Source: Anderseniella sp964390445 (GTDB lineage Bacteria; Pseudomonadota; Alphaproteobacteria; Rhizobiales; Aestuariivirgaceae). From it: 24,449 nt of DNA. Location of the stretch: assembly GCA_964390445.1 (NCBI GenBank), contig CAYMJJ010000033.1:1-24449 (forward strand), given 5' to 3'. Below are positions 1 through 7,029 of the stretch, one piece after another; positions within the stretch are counted from its first letter, which is position 1, and every line of letters begins with the position of its first letter. A program made the translations under genes and the position numbers. Under the pieces are notes generated by a model that saw only the letters and a program-made list of their open reading frames with translations, had not been told where the DNA came from and did not search any database.

Positions 1-299
1 ACTACACGGTGCAGTGCCTCAAGGCGTGCGTGCCGGCTGCCGTGCCGGGCATTGCGTTCCTGTCTGGCGGCCAGTCCGACGTGCAGGCGACCGAACACCT
101 CTCCCTCATGAACGCCCGCCACGACATGCCATGGAACCTCACCTTCTCCTATGGCCGCGCCCTGCAGGCTGCAGCGCTGAAAGCGTGGGGCGGCAAGAAG
201 GAAAACGTCAAGGCAGCCCAGGAAGCCTTTGCCCATCGTGCCGCCATGAACGGCCTTGCCTCCACCGGCAAGTGGACCAGGGCGAAGGAAAAGGCCTGA
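1..299 (+). CDS. Class I fructose-bisphosphate aldolase, C-terminal part
   Basis: The window opens inside this gene; the reading frame is already open at base 3 and ends at TGA 297-299, leaving about 98 residues. The visible part carries the C-terminal signature of the eukaryotic-type class I (Schiff-base) aldolase: VPGIAFLSGGQSD, then ATEHLSLMNA, then PWNLTFSYGRALQ and a tail ending in GKW. Family knowledge: this enzyme interconverts fructose 1,6-bisphosphate with dihydroxyacetone phosphate and glyceraldehyde 3-phosphate in the cytoplasm (glycolysis/gluconeogenesis). The Schiff-base lysine lies upstream of the window. In related alphaproteobacteria I recall an aldolase gene beside a ThiE-like and a Sel1-repeat gene; here those follow only after a repeat and a divergent gene pair. 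Confidence 0.93.
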   Translation, partial: YTVQCLKACVPAAVPGIAFLSGGQSDVQATEHLSLMNARHDMPWNLTFSYGRALQAAALKAWGGKKENVKAAQEAFAHRAAMNGLASTGKWTRAKEKA

Positions 300-305
300 G
301 TTTTT

Positions 306-411
306 CTAGAGCATCATCCGATCAGACTGAATCATCTGATCGGATAAAGATGCTCGATTCCAAAGTGATAGAGCAACTTTAGCCGTTCAAATCGAACGGC
401 TGTTGCTCTAG
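306..411. repeat. 106-bp palindromic intergenic repeat (RIME/MITE-like, two hairpins)
   Basis: The element is bounded by 8-bp terminal inverted repeats, CTAGAGCA at 306-313 and TGCTCTAG at 404-411. Two internal palindromes are visible. The first pairs GAGCATC-ATCCGATCAG with CTGATCGGAT-AAA-GATGCTC around 309-355. The second pairs AGAGCAAC and AGCCGTTC with GAACGGCT and GTTGCTCT around 370-409. This layout fits the non-coding palindromic repeats dispersed in rhizobial-type genomes. No second copy is in the window, so repetition is inferred from structure. Its right end supplies the stop codon of the neighbouring permease gene. It could also act as a transcription terminator for the aldolase gene. 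Confidence 0.75.
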
Positions 412-1637
412 TACAGAGCGCTTGCCACCAGGAAACCGAGGCAGGCCGCAAGGCCTGCCACGGGCACCCACATCGGCACCCGCATCACGCCGCGCGGTAC
501 CACGGGTTCTTTCAGCTTGATGCGGATCAGCGCGGCATTCACCAGCGCAAATACGCTGAGCGTGACCCGGGACGTCCACTCGGCCAGCGCCTCCAGCGGC
601 ACCGCCATGGCCAGTACGAGGATCAGCGTGCCCACCAGCACCGTTGCCTTCAACGGCGTGCGGGTGACCCCATGCACGTGCGCCAGCCAGCCCGGCAGGT
701 GCCCCAGGTTCGACAACCCGTAAAGCACCCGCGAGGCCATCACCGATTGCACGATCACCCCGTTGAGCGTTGCCACCGAGGCAATGCCCGCAATGAGCAG
801 TGCCGGGAATGGCGTGACCTCGGAAAACAACAGGCTCAACGGCGCAGCCGATGCCGCCAGGGTCTCGACCGGTACAGACATCACCGCCACGTAGGCCACC
901 AGCACGTAAAGCAGCGTCGAGATGATCAGCGTCAGGCCGATGGCCCGCGGCATGGTGCGTTCAGGCTCGACCACTTCCTCGGCCACATTGACGATGTCCT
1001 CAAAGCCGATGAAGGCAAAGAACGCAATCACCCCCGCCGACAGCACGCCCGCCCACATCGCCCAGTTGCCGGCGCCTTCTACCACCTCCGGCAACCGCAC
1101 CAGCATGTCCGGCTGGCTGTGGAACCCGCCTGCAATCACCGCGAACAACCCCAGAATTTCCAGCGCGGTGAAAATCGCTGCAAGCATCACGGACTCCATG
1201 ATGCCGACGGCAGCGATCGCCGTCATCAGCAGCACGATCAACGGGATCAGCAGATGCGCGGGCAACGGCACGAACTGCTGGACATACCCGACCGAGCCCA
1301 CACAGATGGCGGCTGCCGACACAACGCCTGCTGCCACGATGCCAAGGCCCGCCGCCAGCGACAGCCAGCCGCGTGAGAACGCCTTGTCGACGAATGCCGC
1401 TTCGCCCGCGCTGACCGGCAACCGGCCAGACAGTTCGCAATAGGACGCAGCCGAAAACGACATCACGAACGCTGCCGCCATGAACGCCAGCGGTGCCGAC
1501 ATGCCCGCCCGGCCCGCCGTCACCCCGATCAGCACGTAGATGCCTGCCCCGATGGTCACGCCGAGGCCGTATAGCGTCACCAGCGGCAGGGTCAGCGAAC
1601 GTTTCAAGCCCGTACGGGCAACCTGGTCACTTGCCAT
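408..1637 (-). CDS. APC-superfamily amino acid permease
   Basis: This 409-residue protein is almost entirely hydrophobic, with about 11-12 predicted membrane segments. It shows the APC-family first-helix signature GLGVTIGAGIYVLIG (residues ~24-38) and the typical sixth-helix region FFAFIGFEDIVNVAEE followed by PERTMPRAIG. Family members import amino acids or amines across the inner membrane by proton or sodium symport or by exchange; the substrate cannot be read from the sequence. The start is supported by AAGGAG eight bases upstream of ATG 1637. It is divergent from the proline-racemase-family gene across 70 bp, so the permease may feed that enzyme, for example with hydroxyproline or proline (inference). 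The stop codon TAG lies in the terminal CTAG of the adjacent repeat, so the C-terminus may have been altered when the repeat arrived. Confidence 0.9.
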   Translation of the reverse strand: MASDQVARTGLKRSLTLPLVTLYGLGVTIGAGIYVLIGVTAGRAGMSAPLAFMAAAFVMSFSAASYCELSGRLPVSAGEAAFVDKAFSRGWLSLAAGLGIVAAGVVSAAAICVGSVGYVQQFVPLPAHLLIPLIVLLMTAIAAVGIMESVMLAAIFTALEILGLFAVIAGGFHSQPDMLVRLPEVVEGAGNWAMWAGVLSAGVIAFFAFIGFEDIVNVAEEVVEPERTMPRAIGLTLIISTLLYVLVAYVAVMSVPVETLAASAAPLSLLFSEVTPFPALLIAGIASVATLNGVIVQSVMASRVLYGLSNLGHLPGWLAHVHGVTRTPLKATVLVGTLILVLAMAVPLEALAEWTSRVTLSVFALVNAALIRIKLKEPVVPRGVMRVPMWVPVAGLAACLGFLVASALY

Positions 1638-1650
1638 TTGATGGGCTCCT

Positions 1651-1669
1651 TGCCAGTGTCATCCTGGCA
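1651..1669. promoter_or_regulatory. Inverted repeat in the divergent permease/racemase promoter region
   Basis: TGCCAG (1651-1656) and CTGGCA (1664-1669) form a perfect 6-bp inverted repeat with a 7-bp spacer, just upstream of the permease ribosome-binding site. In a 70-bp divergent intergenic region this could be an operator controlling both genes, or a hairpin in the permease leader. No regulator gene is adjacent. Confidence 0.35.
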
Positions 1670-1707
1670 GGCCCTGGCCTGCTCCACCTTGCGATTGATC
1701 AAGCTCC

Positions 1708-2742
1708 ATGACCCGCACATCAAAGCTCATCCACATCGTCTCAGCCCACGCCGAAGGGGAAGTGGGAGACGTGATCGTGGGCGGGGTAGCACCTCCGCCA
1801 GGCGACACCTTGTGGGACCAGCGCAGCTTCATTGCTGCCGACAAGACCTTGCGCGACTTTGTTCTCAACGAACCGCGCGGCGGCGTGTTCCGCCACATCA
1901 ATCTGCTGGTACCGCCAAAGCACCCTGATGCGGCTTTCGGCTTCATCATCATGGAGCCGGAACACACCCCGCCCATGTCCGGGTCAAACTCGATCTGCGT
2001 CGCCACGGTGTTGCTCGACACCGGGCTGGTGGAAATGCACGAACCCGTCACCCGCTTCAATCTGGAGGCCCCCGGGGGGCTCGTCGCCATCACCGCGCAC
2101 TGCGAAGGCGGCAAGGCAAAGTCCATCACCGTGCGCAACGTCGCCTCGTTTGCCGACAGGCTCGACGTGCCGCTTGAGGTCGAGGGGGTTGGCACCTTGC
2201 GGGTCGATACTGCCTATGGCGGCGACAGTTTCGTCATCGCCGATGCTGCCGCGCTGGGCTTCGAGATCGCACCGCACGAGGCGCGCGACATCGCAGGCCT
2301 TGGTGCGCGCATCACCGCTGCGGCAAACCAGCAGTTGGGTTTCACCCACCCCGCCAACCCGGACTGGACCCACATATCCTTCTGCCAGCTTGCCATGCCA
2401 ATCACCTTCGAGAACCACGTATCCGTCAGCCACAATGCGGTGGTCGTCGATCCTGGCAAGATTGATCGCTGCCCGACCGGCACGGGCTGCTCGGCACGCA
2501 TGGCAGTGCTTCATGCACGCGGGCAACTGCAGGTCGGCGACAGGCTGATCGGCCGTTCCATCATCGGCTCGACGTTCACCTGCCGGCTGGAGGACGTGAC
2601 CGAGGTTGGCGGCAGGCCGGCGATCATTCCCTCGATCACCGGTCGCGGCTGGGTGACCGGCACGCGCCAGGAGATGCTCGACCCCGATGACCCGTGGCCA
2701 CGTGGCTATCGCCTCACCGACACATGGCCGGCAAAGGTGTGA
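1708..2742 (+). CDS. Proline racemase superfamily protein with Ser/Thr at the catalytic cysteine positions
   Basis: The 344 residues match the proline racemase / hydroxyproline epimerase / trans-3-hydroxyproline dehydratase fold over full length. Features include the N-terminal HAEGEVGDVIVGG (14-26), the first active-site loop at 90-96, LEAPGG (119-124), YGGDSFVI (170-177) and the second active-site loop DRCPTGTG (253-260). In canonical racemases the loops read MCGH and SPCGTG, and the two cysteines are the acid/base pair. Here they are Ser91 and Thr257, and the loop histidine is Ser93. Cys255 and Cys261 flank the second loop but not at the catalytic position. Racemase activity by the two-thiol mechanism is therefore unlikely; a hydroxyproline or amino-acid dehydratase or epimerase role is possible. 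The divergent permease supports a catabolic function. The start has only a weak ribosome-binding site. Confidence 0.88.
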   Translation: MTRTSKLIHIVSAHAEGEVGDVIVGGVAPPPGDTLWDQRSFIAADKTLRDFVLNEPRGGVFRHINLLVPPKHPDAAFGFIIMEPEHTPPMSGSNSICVATVLLDTGLVEMHEPVTRFNLEAPGGLVAITAHCEGGKAKSITVRNVASFADRLDVPLEVEGVGTLRVDTAYGGDSFVIADAAALGFEIAPHEARDIAGLGARITAAANQQLGFTHPANPDWTHISFCQLAMPITFENHVSVSHNAVVVDPGKIDRCPTGTGCSARMAVLHARGQLQVGDRLIGRSIIGSTFTCRLEDVTEVGGRPAIIPSITGRGWVTGTRQEMLDPDDPWPRGYRLTDTWPAKV

Positions 2743-2772
2743 TAGGAAGTCATCAACCGCAACAACCGTTGA

Positions 2773-3396
2773 ATGATTCGAACCATCATGGCTGCCAAAG
2801 CAACTGAACAATTGCCAAATTGCCGCCTTTTCCTGATGCCACCGTCGGGCATGGATACAGACACGATTTCAGCCTGCATCATCGCCGCCGCCGACGCGGG
2901 CGATGTCGCCTGCCTTGTGCTGCCGGCAGACCGGGCTATCGCCGACGCGGTGCTGCCGCTGGCGCAAGGCAAGGACATCGCGGTGCTGATCGCCGACGAC
3001 ACCCGCATTGCCGCCTATGCAAGCGCGGACGGGGTGCATGTCACCACCGCGCTGGTTGATGTGGATGCTGCGCGCAAGTCGCTGGGCCAGAAGGCCAACA
3101 TCGGCTTTCTTGCGTCCGGTTCGCGCCACGCTGCCATGGAGGCCGGTGAAGCACCCATCGACTACATCGCCTTCGACCTGTCCGGTGAGACAGGCCGCGA
3201 CCTGCTCGAATGGTGGACGCCACTATTCGAGGTGCCGTGTGTCGGCCTCAACCCGGACAGCGAAGACGCTAGCAAGCAAGCCATTGCCGCAGGGGCTGAC
3301 TTCATCATGCCGCCCGATACCATGTGGGAGTCTGCTGAAGCCGCCACCGAAATTTGTGCCCGCCTGACCGCAGCGGGCAAGCGAGACGCCACATGA
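2773..3396 (+). CDS. ThiE-like (thiamine-phosphate synthase fold) protein, degenerate active site
   Basis: This 207-residue protein resembles thiamine-phosphate synthase: an opening strand CRLFLM (17-22), DGVH (86-89), NIGF...GSRH (109-119), DYIAFD (130-135) and a final AAGADFIM (172-179). However, the QLR(E/D)K pyrophosphate-binding motif, LGQxD after DGVH, the G-P-x-F-x-T-x-T-K loop and the AIGGI strand are missing or unrecognisable. It is therefore probably a ThiE-fold paralogue rather than the thiamine enzyme. Its TGA overlaps the ATG of the Sel1 gene by four bases (ATGA at 3393-3396), so the two are translationally coupled. The start is uncertain: ATG at 2773 or at 2788, neither with a clear ribosome-binding site. 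Confidence 0.75.
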   Translation: MIRTIMAAKATEQLPNCRLFLMPPSGMDTDTISACIIAAADAGDVACLVLPADRAIADAVLPLAQGKDIAVLIADDTRIAAYASADGVHVTTALVDVDAARKSLGQKANIGFLASGSRHAAMEAGEAPIDYIAFDLSGETGRDLLEWWTPLFEVPCVGLNPDSEDASKQAIAAGADFIMPPDTMWESAEAATEICARLTAAGKRDAT

Positions 3397-4358
3397 AGCG
3401 CACAGCCCTCGCCCTCAGCCTGCTGCTGGCGCTGTCAGGCCATGCGGCCGCCCAGACCACGCCGCTCAAGCCGACCTTCTCGGAAGCCGCCGCACTTTAT
3501 TCCGACGAGAATTATGCTGCCGCCTACGAGATCGCGGCCCCGATGGCCACAAGCGGCAATGTCGATGCCATGAACATGCTGGCCGAAATGTACGAACAGG
3601 GGCTGGGCCGCGAGAAAAACCTGCCCATCGCCATCCAGTGGTACGACACCGCCGCCGCTGCCGGCAGTGTGGCCGCACAATTCCGGCTGGCGATGATCTA
3701 TCTGAACGGCGAAGCCGCAGTGCGTGATCCGGCCAAGGCGCGCGCCATGTTTGCCCGTGCCGCAGCCGGCGGCAACATACAGGCCGCCAATGAACTGGGC
3801 CTGATGTACTATCAGGGCAACGGCGTCGAACAGAACCCGGAAGAAGCGGTCAAGTACATCACCATGGCCGCCAATGCCGGCCTGCCCCAGGCACAGTACA
3901 ACCTCGGCCTGCTGTACGCCAACGGCCACGGCGTCGAGCAGGATGTCTCGACCGCCGGCGACTGGTTCCAGAAGGCCGCACTTCAGGGCCTGCCGCAGGC
4001 CGCCCTCGACTATGGCCTGATGGTCTATACCGGCGATGCCGGCATCCGCAAGGACGTGGAGATCGGCGCGCAATGGCTGATGATTGCCGCCAACGCGGGC
4101 AGCGCAGATGCACAACTGGTCATTGCACGGGTGCTCGCGTCGGGCCGCGGCATGGACAAGGACCGCGTCGAGGCGGGCAAGTTCTACCTGCTGGCAAAGC
4201 AGGCCGGCAAGTCGGATCCTGATCTCGACGTGATGCTGGACAACCTGTCTGCACCGCAGCGCGGTGATGCCGAACGGCGCGCCCGTATTTTCGCCGAGAC
4301 GTTGAAGAACAACCGCCTCAACCCGTCAGACGGCAAGGCCGACAGCGCCACAAACTAG
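3393..4358 (+). CDS. Secreted Sel1-repeat (TPR-like) protein
   Basis: ATG 3393 is chosen because it overlaps the upstream stop (ATGA) and opens a clean signal peptide: KR, a hydrophobic core, then AAAQ, with cleavage expected near residue 21. The mature part holds about six Sel1-like repeats of ~36 residues, recognisable by A-x-x-G-x-x-x-A-x-x-x-L-x-x-M-Y-x-x-G-x-G followed by A-x-x-W-Y-x-x-A-A. The C-terminal ~50 residues lack repeats. Sel1 proteins are alpha-helical scaffolds for protein contacts; in proteobacteria exported ones often act in envelope or peptidoglycan-linked processes. The partner is unknown. The 321-residue protein is coupled to the ThiE-like gene and faces the MotB/OmpA-like gene. 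Confidence 0.88.
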   Translation: MKRTALALSLLLALSGHAAAQTTPLKPTFSEAAALYSDENYAAAYEIAAPMATSGNVDAMNMLAEMYEQGLGREKNLPIAIQWYDTAAAAGSVAAQFRLAMIYLNGEAAVRDPAKARAMFARAAAGGNIQAANELGLMYYQGNGVEQNPEEAVKYITMAANAGLPQAQYNLGLLYANGHGVEQDVSTAGDWFQKAALQGLPQAALDYGLMVYTGDAGIRKDVEIGAQWLMIAANAGSADAQLVIARVLASGRGMDKDRVEAGKFYLLAKQAGKSDPDLDVMLDNLSAPQRGDAERRARIFAETLKNNRLNPSDGKADSATN

Positions 4359-4403
4359 GGTCAGGACCCCGGTGTTTGATGCTTTCCTGGCGCAAAGCCG
4401 GAC

Positions 4404-4435
4404 GCAAAGCCGGTTTCCACTTTTACTGGCTTTGC
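4404..4435. terminator. Hairpin between convergent genes, RIME-like core
   Basis: GCAAAGCC (4404-4411) pairs with GGCTTTGC (4428-4435) around a loop of 16 bases, one base short of the minus-strand stop at 4436. The loop carries GGTTTCCACTTTTAC, which resembles the core of rhizobial-type intergenic palindromes. An 11-base direct repeat CGCAAAGCCGG (4391-4401 and 4403-4413) runs into the left arm. It may act as a bidirectional terminator for the convergent Sel1 and OmpA-like genes; there is no strong U tract. Confidence 0.5.
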
Positions 4436-5470
4436 TTACCTGGTCGTCAGCTTCAGCTCGATGCGGCGGTTGCGCGTCTTGGCCTCTTCGGAGTTGCCCG
4501 GATCAAGTGGCTGGAACTCGCCGAAGCCTGCCGCCACGAGGTGCTCCGGCGGAATGCCTTGCGCAGCCAGCGCCTGCACGACCGCAATGGCCCGCGCCGA
4601 GGACAGCACCCAGTTCGACGGAAACTGCGGTGTGTTGATCGGGTCATCGTCGGTATGCCCGTCCACTTGCAGCACCCAGTTCAGGTCATCGGGGATCTCG
4701 CGCACCAGTTCCTGCATCGCCGTCGCCAGCTTGGCGATTTCCTCCTGGCCCTGAACCGACAGCGCGGCCTCGCCCTTGCCGAACAACACTTCCGACTGGA
4801 ACACGAAGCGGTCACCCACCACGCGGATGTCATCGCGGTTGGCCAGGATGCGCCGCAACCTGCCGAAGAACTCCGAACGGAACCGGCTCAATTCCTGCAC
4901 CCGCTGCGCCAGCGCCACATTGAGCCGGCGGCCCAGGTCGGCGATCTGGGCACGGCTTTGCGTATCCTGCTGCTCGGCAGCATCAAGCGCATCGTTCAGC
5001 ACGCCGATCTGGCGGCGCAGCGCAGCAATCTGCTGGTTGAGCAACTCGATGCGCGCCAGCGCGTCCTGCGACAGCTTCTGCTCTTCACTCAACTTGCCCT
5101 GCAGTGCCGTGATCTGCGAACCCGCACTTGAACCTTGCGCGTTGAACGCATCGACCACGTCCTGCAGTTCGGCGGACTGGTCGCGGGCCGACCTGAGGTC
5201 ATCGCTTAGCGCCGCCAGCGTGGTTTCGACCTCGGACTTGGCTGACTTTTCCAGCGCCAGCAGTTCAGTCAGTTCTGCGATCTCGCTGCGCAGCCTGGAC
5301 AGCACCGTATCGCGCCCGGAAATCTCCTGCGCCTGCAGGAACTGGGTGATCATGAACACCGACAGCAGGAAGGTGATCACCAGCAGCAACTGCGCCATCG
5401 CATCGACGAAACCCGGCCAGTAGAACCCGGCGTCCTGCCGTCCCCGGCGGCCCCTGGACAGACCAGCCAT
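4436..5470 (-). CDS. MotB/OmpA-like peptidoglycan-binding membrane protein
   Basis: The 344-residue protein has one N-terminal membrane helix (about 23-45) whose start carries Asp23 in FVDAMAQLLL, the position of the proton-carrying aspartate in MotB (FADFMTAL). It continues as a long coiled coil (about 50-195) and ends in an OmpA-type peptidoglycan-binding domain (about 215-342) with VDGHTDDDPI, NWVLSSARA and RNRRIEL. It should form the stator B subunit of a proton-driven complex with the MotA/ExbB-like protein encoded just upstream; only 3 bp separate the genes. No flagellar or Tol-Pal genes are nearby, so the load is unknown. Membership of the Mot/Exb/Tol family is clear, the specific process is not. 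Confidence 0.88.
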   Translation of the reverse strand: MAGLSRGRRGRQDAGFYWPGFVDAMAQLLLVITFLLSVFMITQFLQAQEISGRDTVLSRLRSEIAELTELLALEKSAKSEVETTLAALSDDLRSARDQSAELQDVVDAFNAQGSSAGSQITALQGKLSEEQKLSQDALARIELLNQQIAALRRQIGVLNDALDAAEQQDTQSRAQIADLGRRLNVALAQRVQELSRFRSEFFGRLRRILANRDDIRVVGDRFVFQSEVLFGKGEAALSVQGQEEIAKLATAMQELVREIPDDLNWVLQVDGHTDDDPINTPQFPSNWVLSSARAIAVVQALAAQGIPPEHLVAAGFGEFQPLDPGNSEEAKTRNRRIELKLTTR

Positions 5471-5473
5471 CGC

Positions 5474-6490
5474 CTAGCCCCTGCCCGGCGGCAACCCGCC
5501 CACGCGCGCCAGCATCCGCTTGATCTCGGCGTTCTGCTCGGCCTGCTGTTGCGCCCACTGGCGCACGACTTTCTGTTCCTCGCGCATTTGCTGCACGAGT
5601 CCATGCACTGCTGTCGCGAGCTGTTCCATCGACTCTGCGTTTTGCCCGTTTCCGCCAGACTGGATCGCCCCTTCGAGCGTGCGCCCGATCCGGTCCATGC
5701 CGGAGCGCAGTGTCGACATTTCCGCCTGGATGTGCGGCGGCAGGTCGAGGCCTGTACCATATTCGCCGCCGTCGATATCGGTCAGCGTGGCAAGCCAGTC
5801 TTCCAGGTCGTTGTAGAAGCGGTTCTGCGCCTGGCCGGCCTGCAGTTCGAGAAAGCCCAGGATCAGCGATCCGGCAAGGCCGAACAGCGATGACGAGAAC
5901 GATGTGCCCATGCCCGCGAGTGGCGCCTCAAGACCCGCCTTCAGTTCCTCGAACACCGTGCCCGACTGGCCACCGGCGGAAATGTTGAGGTTGCGGATGG
6001 TTTCGCCCACCGCAGCCACCGTCTGCAACAGGCCCCAGAAGGTGCCGAGCAGCCCGAGGAAGATCAACAGTCCGATGATGTAGCGGGAGATGTCACGCGC
6101 CTCGTCCAGCCGCGATGCCAGCGAATCAAGCAGGGACCTGAGCGTTAAGGGGGACAGGATGGTCAGCCCCGCCCGGTCGCGAAGCTGCGCCGCCATCGGT
6201 GCCAGCAGGGTTGGCTTGTAAGGTATCTCCAACCCCGGCTCGCCGACCCGGTAGCTGTTGACCCAGTTCACTTCCGGCCACAGCCGGAACACGGTCCGGT
6301 AGGTGTAGGCTATGCCGAGAACCAGCACCAGCAAGATGGTGCCGTTCAGCCCCGGATTTGCCATGAAGGCCGACTGCACATTGGGGTAGAGCACCGCCGC
6401 CAGGATGGCGATGAGAATGGTGAACACTGCCATGCGCACGAGAAACACCCGTGGCAATTCCAGAACCTTGAGATGATCAGAACCCAGCAT
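5474..6490 (-). CDS. MotA/TolQ/ExbB-like proton channel protein
   Basis: The preferred start is ATG 6490, giving 338 residues; an in-frame ATG at 6538 would add 16 residues of low quality. Membrane segments lie near 17-36, 49-68, 136-157 and 188-215. The third contains GLLGTFWGLLQTV and the fourth GMGTSFSSSLFGLAGS, both typical of MotA/TolQ/ExbB channel helices. The C-terminal ~100 residues are polar, helical and glutamine-rich and likely cytoplasmic. It is the first gene of a two-gene operon with the OmpA-like stator partner. Family knowledge: such pairs use the proton-motive force to drive motion or force across the envelope. Without flagellar or tolR/tolA neighbours the target is unknown. 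Confidence 0.85.
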   Translation of the reverse strand: MLGSDHLKVLELPRVFLVRMAVFTILIAILAAVLYPNVQSAFMANPGLNGTILLVLVLGIAYTYRTVFRLWPEVNWVNSYRVGEPGLEIPYKPTLLAPMAAQLRDRAGLTILSPLTLRSLLDSLASRLDEARDISRYIIGLLIFLGLLGTFWGLLQTVAAVGETIRNLNISAGGQSGTVFEELKAGLEAPLAGMGTSFSSSLFGLAGSLILGFLELQAGQAQNRFYNDLEDWLATLTDIDGGEYGTGLDLPPHIQAEMSTLRSGMDRIGRTLEGAIQSGGNGQNAESMEQLATAVHGLVQQMREEQKVVRQWAQQQAEQNAEIKRMLARVGGLPPGRG

Positions 6491-6567
6491 GCCGCATAAT
6501 CCTGCCTTAGAGTGTCCGGCGCGCAAGCTGCCCCACATTGACCACGCGGACTGATTTGCCGCGCGCC

Positions 6568-6595
6568 AGTGTAGTCAATTGCAAGTCGTTGTCAC
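6568..6595 (-). promoter_or_regulatory. Putative sigma-70-type promoter of the MotA/MotB-like operon
   Basis: Read on the minus strand, GTGACA (6590-6595) and TACACT (6568-6573) are separated by 16 bp. These match the housekeeping -35 and -10 hexamers at 5/6 and 4/6. The predicted start near 6561 would give a ~70-nt leader to ATG 6490. Confidence 0.4.
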
Positions 6596-6678
6596 CCGTT
6601 TACAACCTGCCGGAACCTGCCAGAACAATGTGATGGACCGATGGTCAAATCCTGTCACTGGCATTACAGTTGGTACAC

Positions 6679-7029
6679 ATGAGCTACCTCGTCATCAAGG
6701 CGCTGCTGTCCGGCATCATCATTGCCGTCGTTTCGGAAGTGTCACGCCGCGCACCTGCGCTTGGCGCATTGGTGGTGTCTTTGCCACTTGTGTCGATCCT
6801 GGCCGTCATGTGGCTCTGGCACGACACCAGGGACACATCGCGCATCGCCGATCACGCGCAGGCAACCTTCTGGTATGTGCTGCCGTCGCTGCCGATGTTC
6901 CTGGTCTTGCCGATGATGCTGCGATCAGGCGTCGCCTTCTGGCCCGCGCTGGGTGCGGCGTGCCTGCTCACCATCGTGCTCTATGCGCTGATGGTCTGGG
7001 CACTGGCCCGGTTCGGGATCAGCCTGTAG
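6679..7029 (+). CDS. DUF3147 family small membrane protein
   Basis: This 116-residue, four-helix membrane protein matches the DUF3147 pattern: SEVSRRAPALGALVVSLPLVS in the first half, MWLWHDT, then FWYVLPSLPMF and a final ALMVWALARFG. Function is unknown for the family. The ATG at 6679 is preferred over a TTG three codons upstream. Its last 11 bases overlap the convergent suhB gene. Confidence 0.8.
   Translation: MSYLVIKALLSGIIIAVVSEVSRRAPALGALVVSLPLVSILAVMWLWHDTRDTSRIADHAQATFWYVLPSLPMFLVLPMMLRSGVAFWPALGAACLLTIVLYALMVWALARFGISL

Noticed and set aside
672..1376. Long plus-strand open frame opposite the permease gene
   Set aside because: It is a histidine/arginine-rich shadow of the permease frame, typical of high-GC DNA, with no recognisable domain.
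4436..6490. Zorya-type anti-phage defence (ZorA/ZorB)
   Set aside because: A MotA-like/MotB-like pair is present, but no ZorC/ZorD/ZorE-like genes are nearby, the long coiled coil is in the MotB-like partner and not in the MotA-like one, and the neighbours are housekeeping genes.
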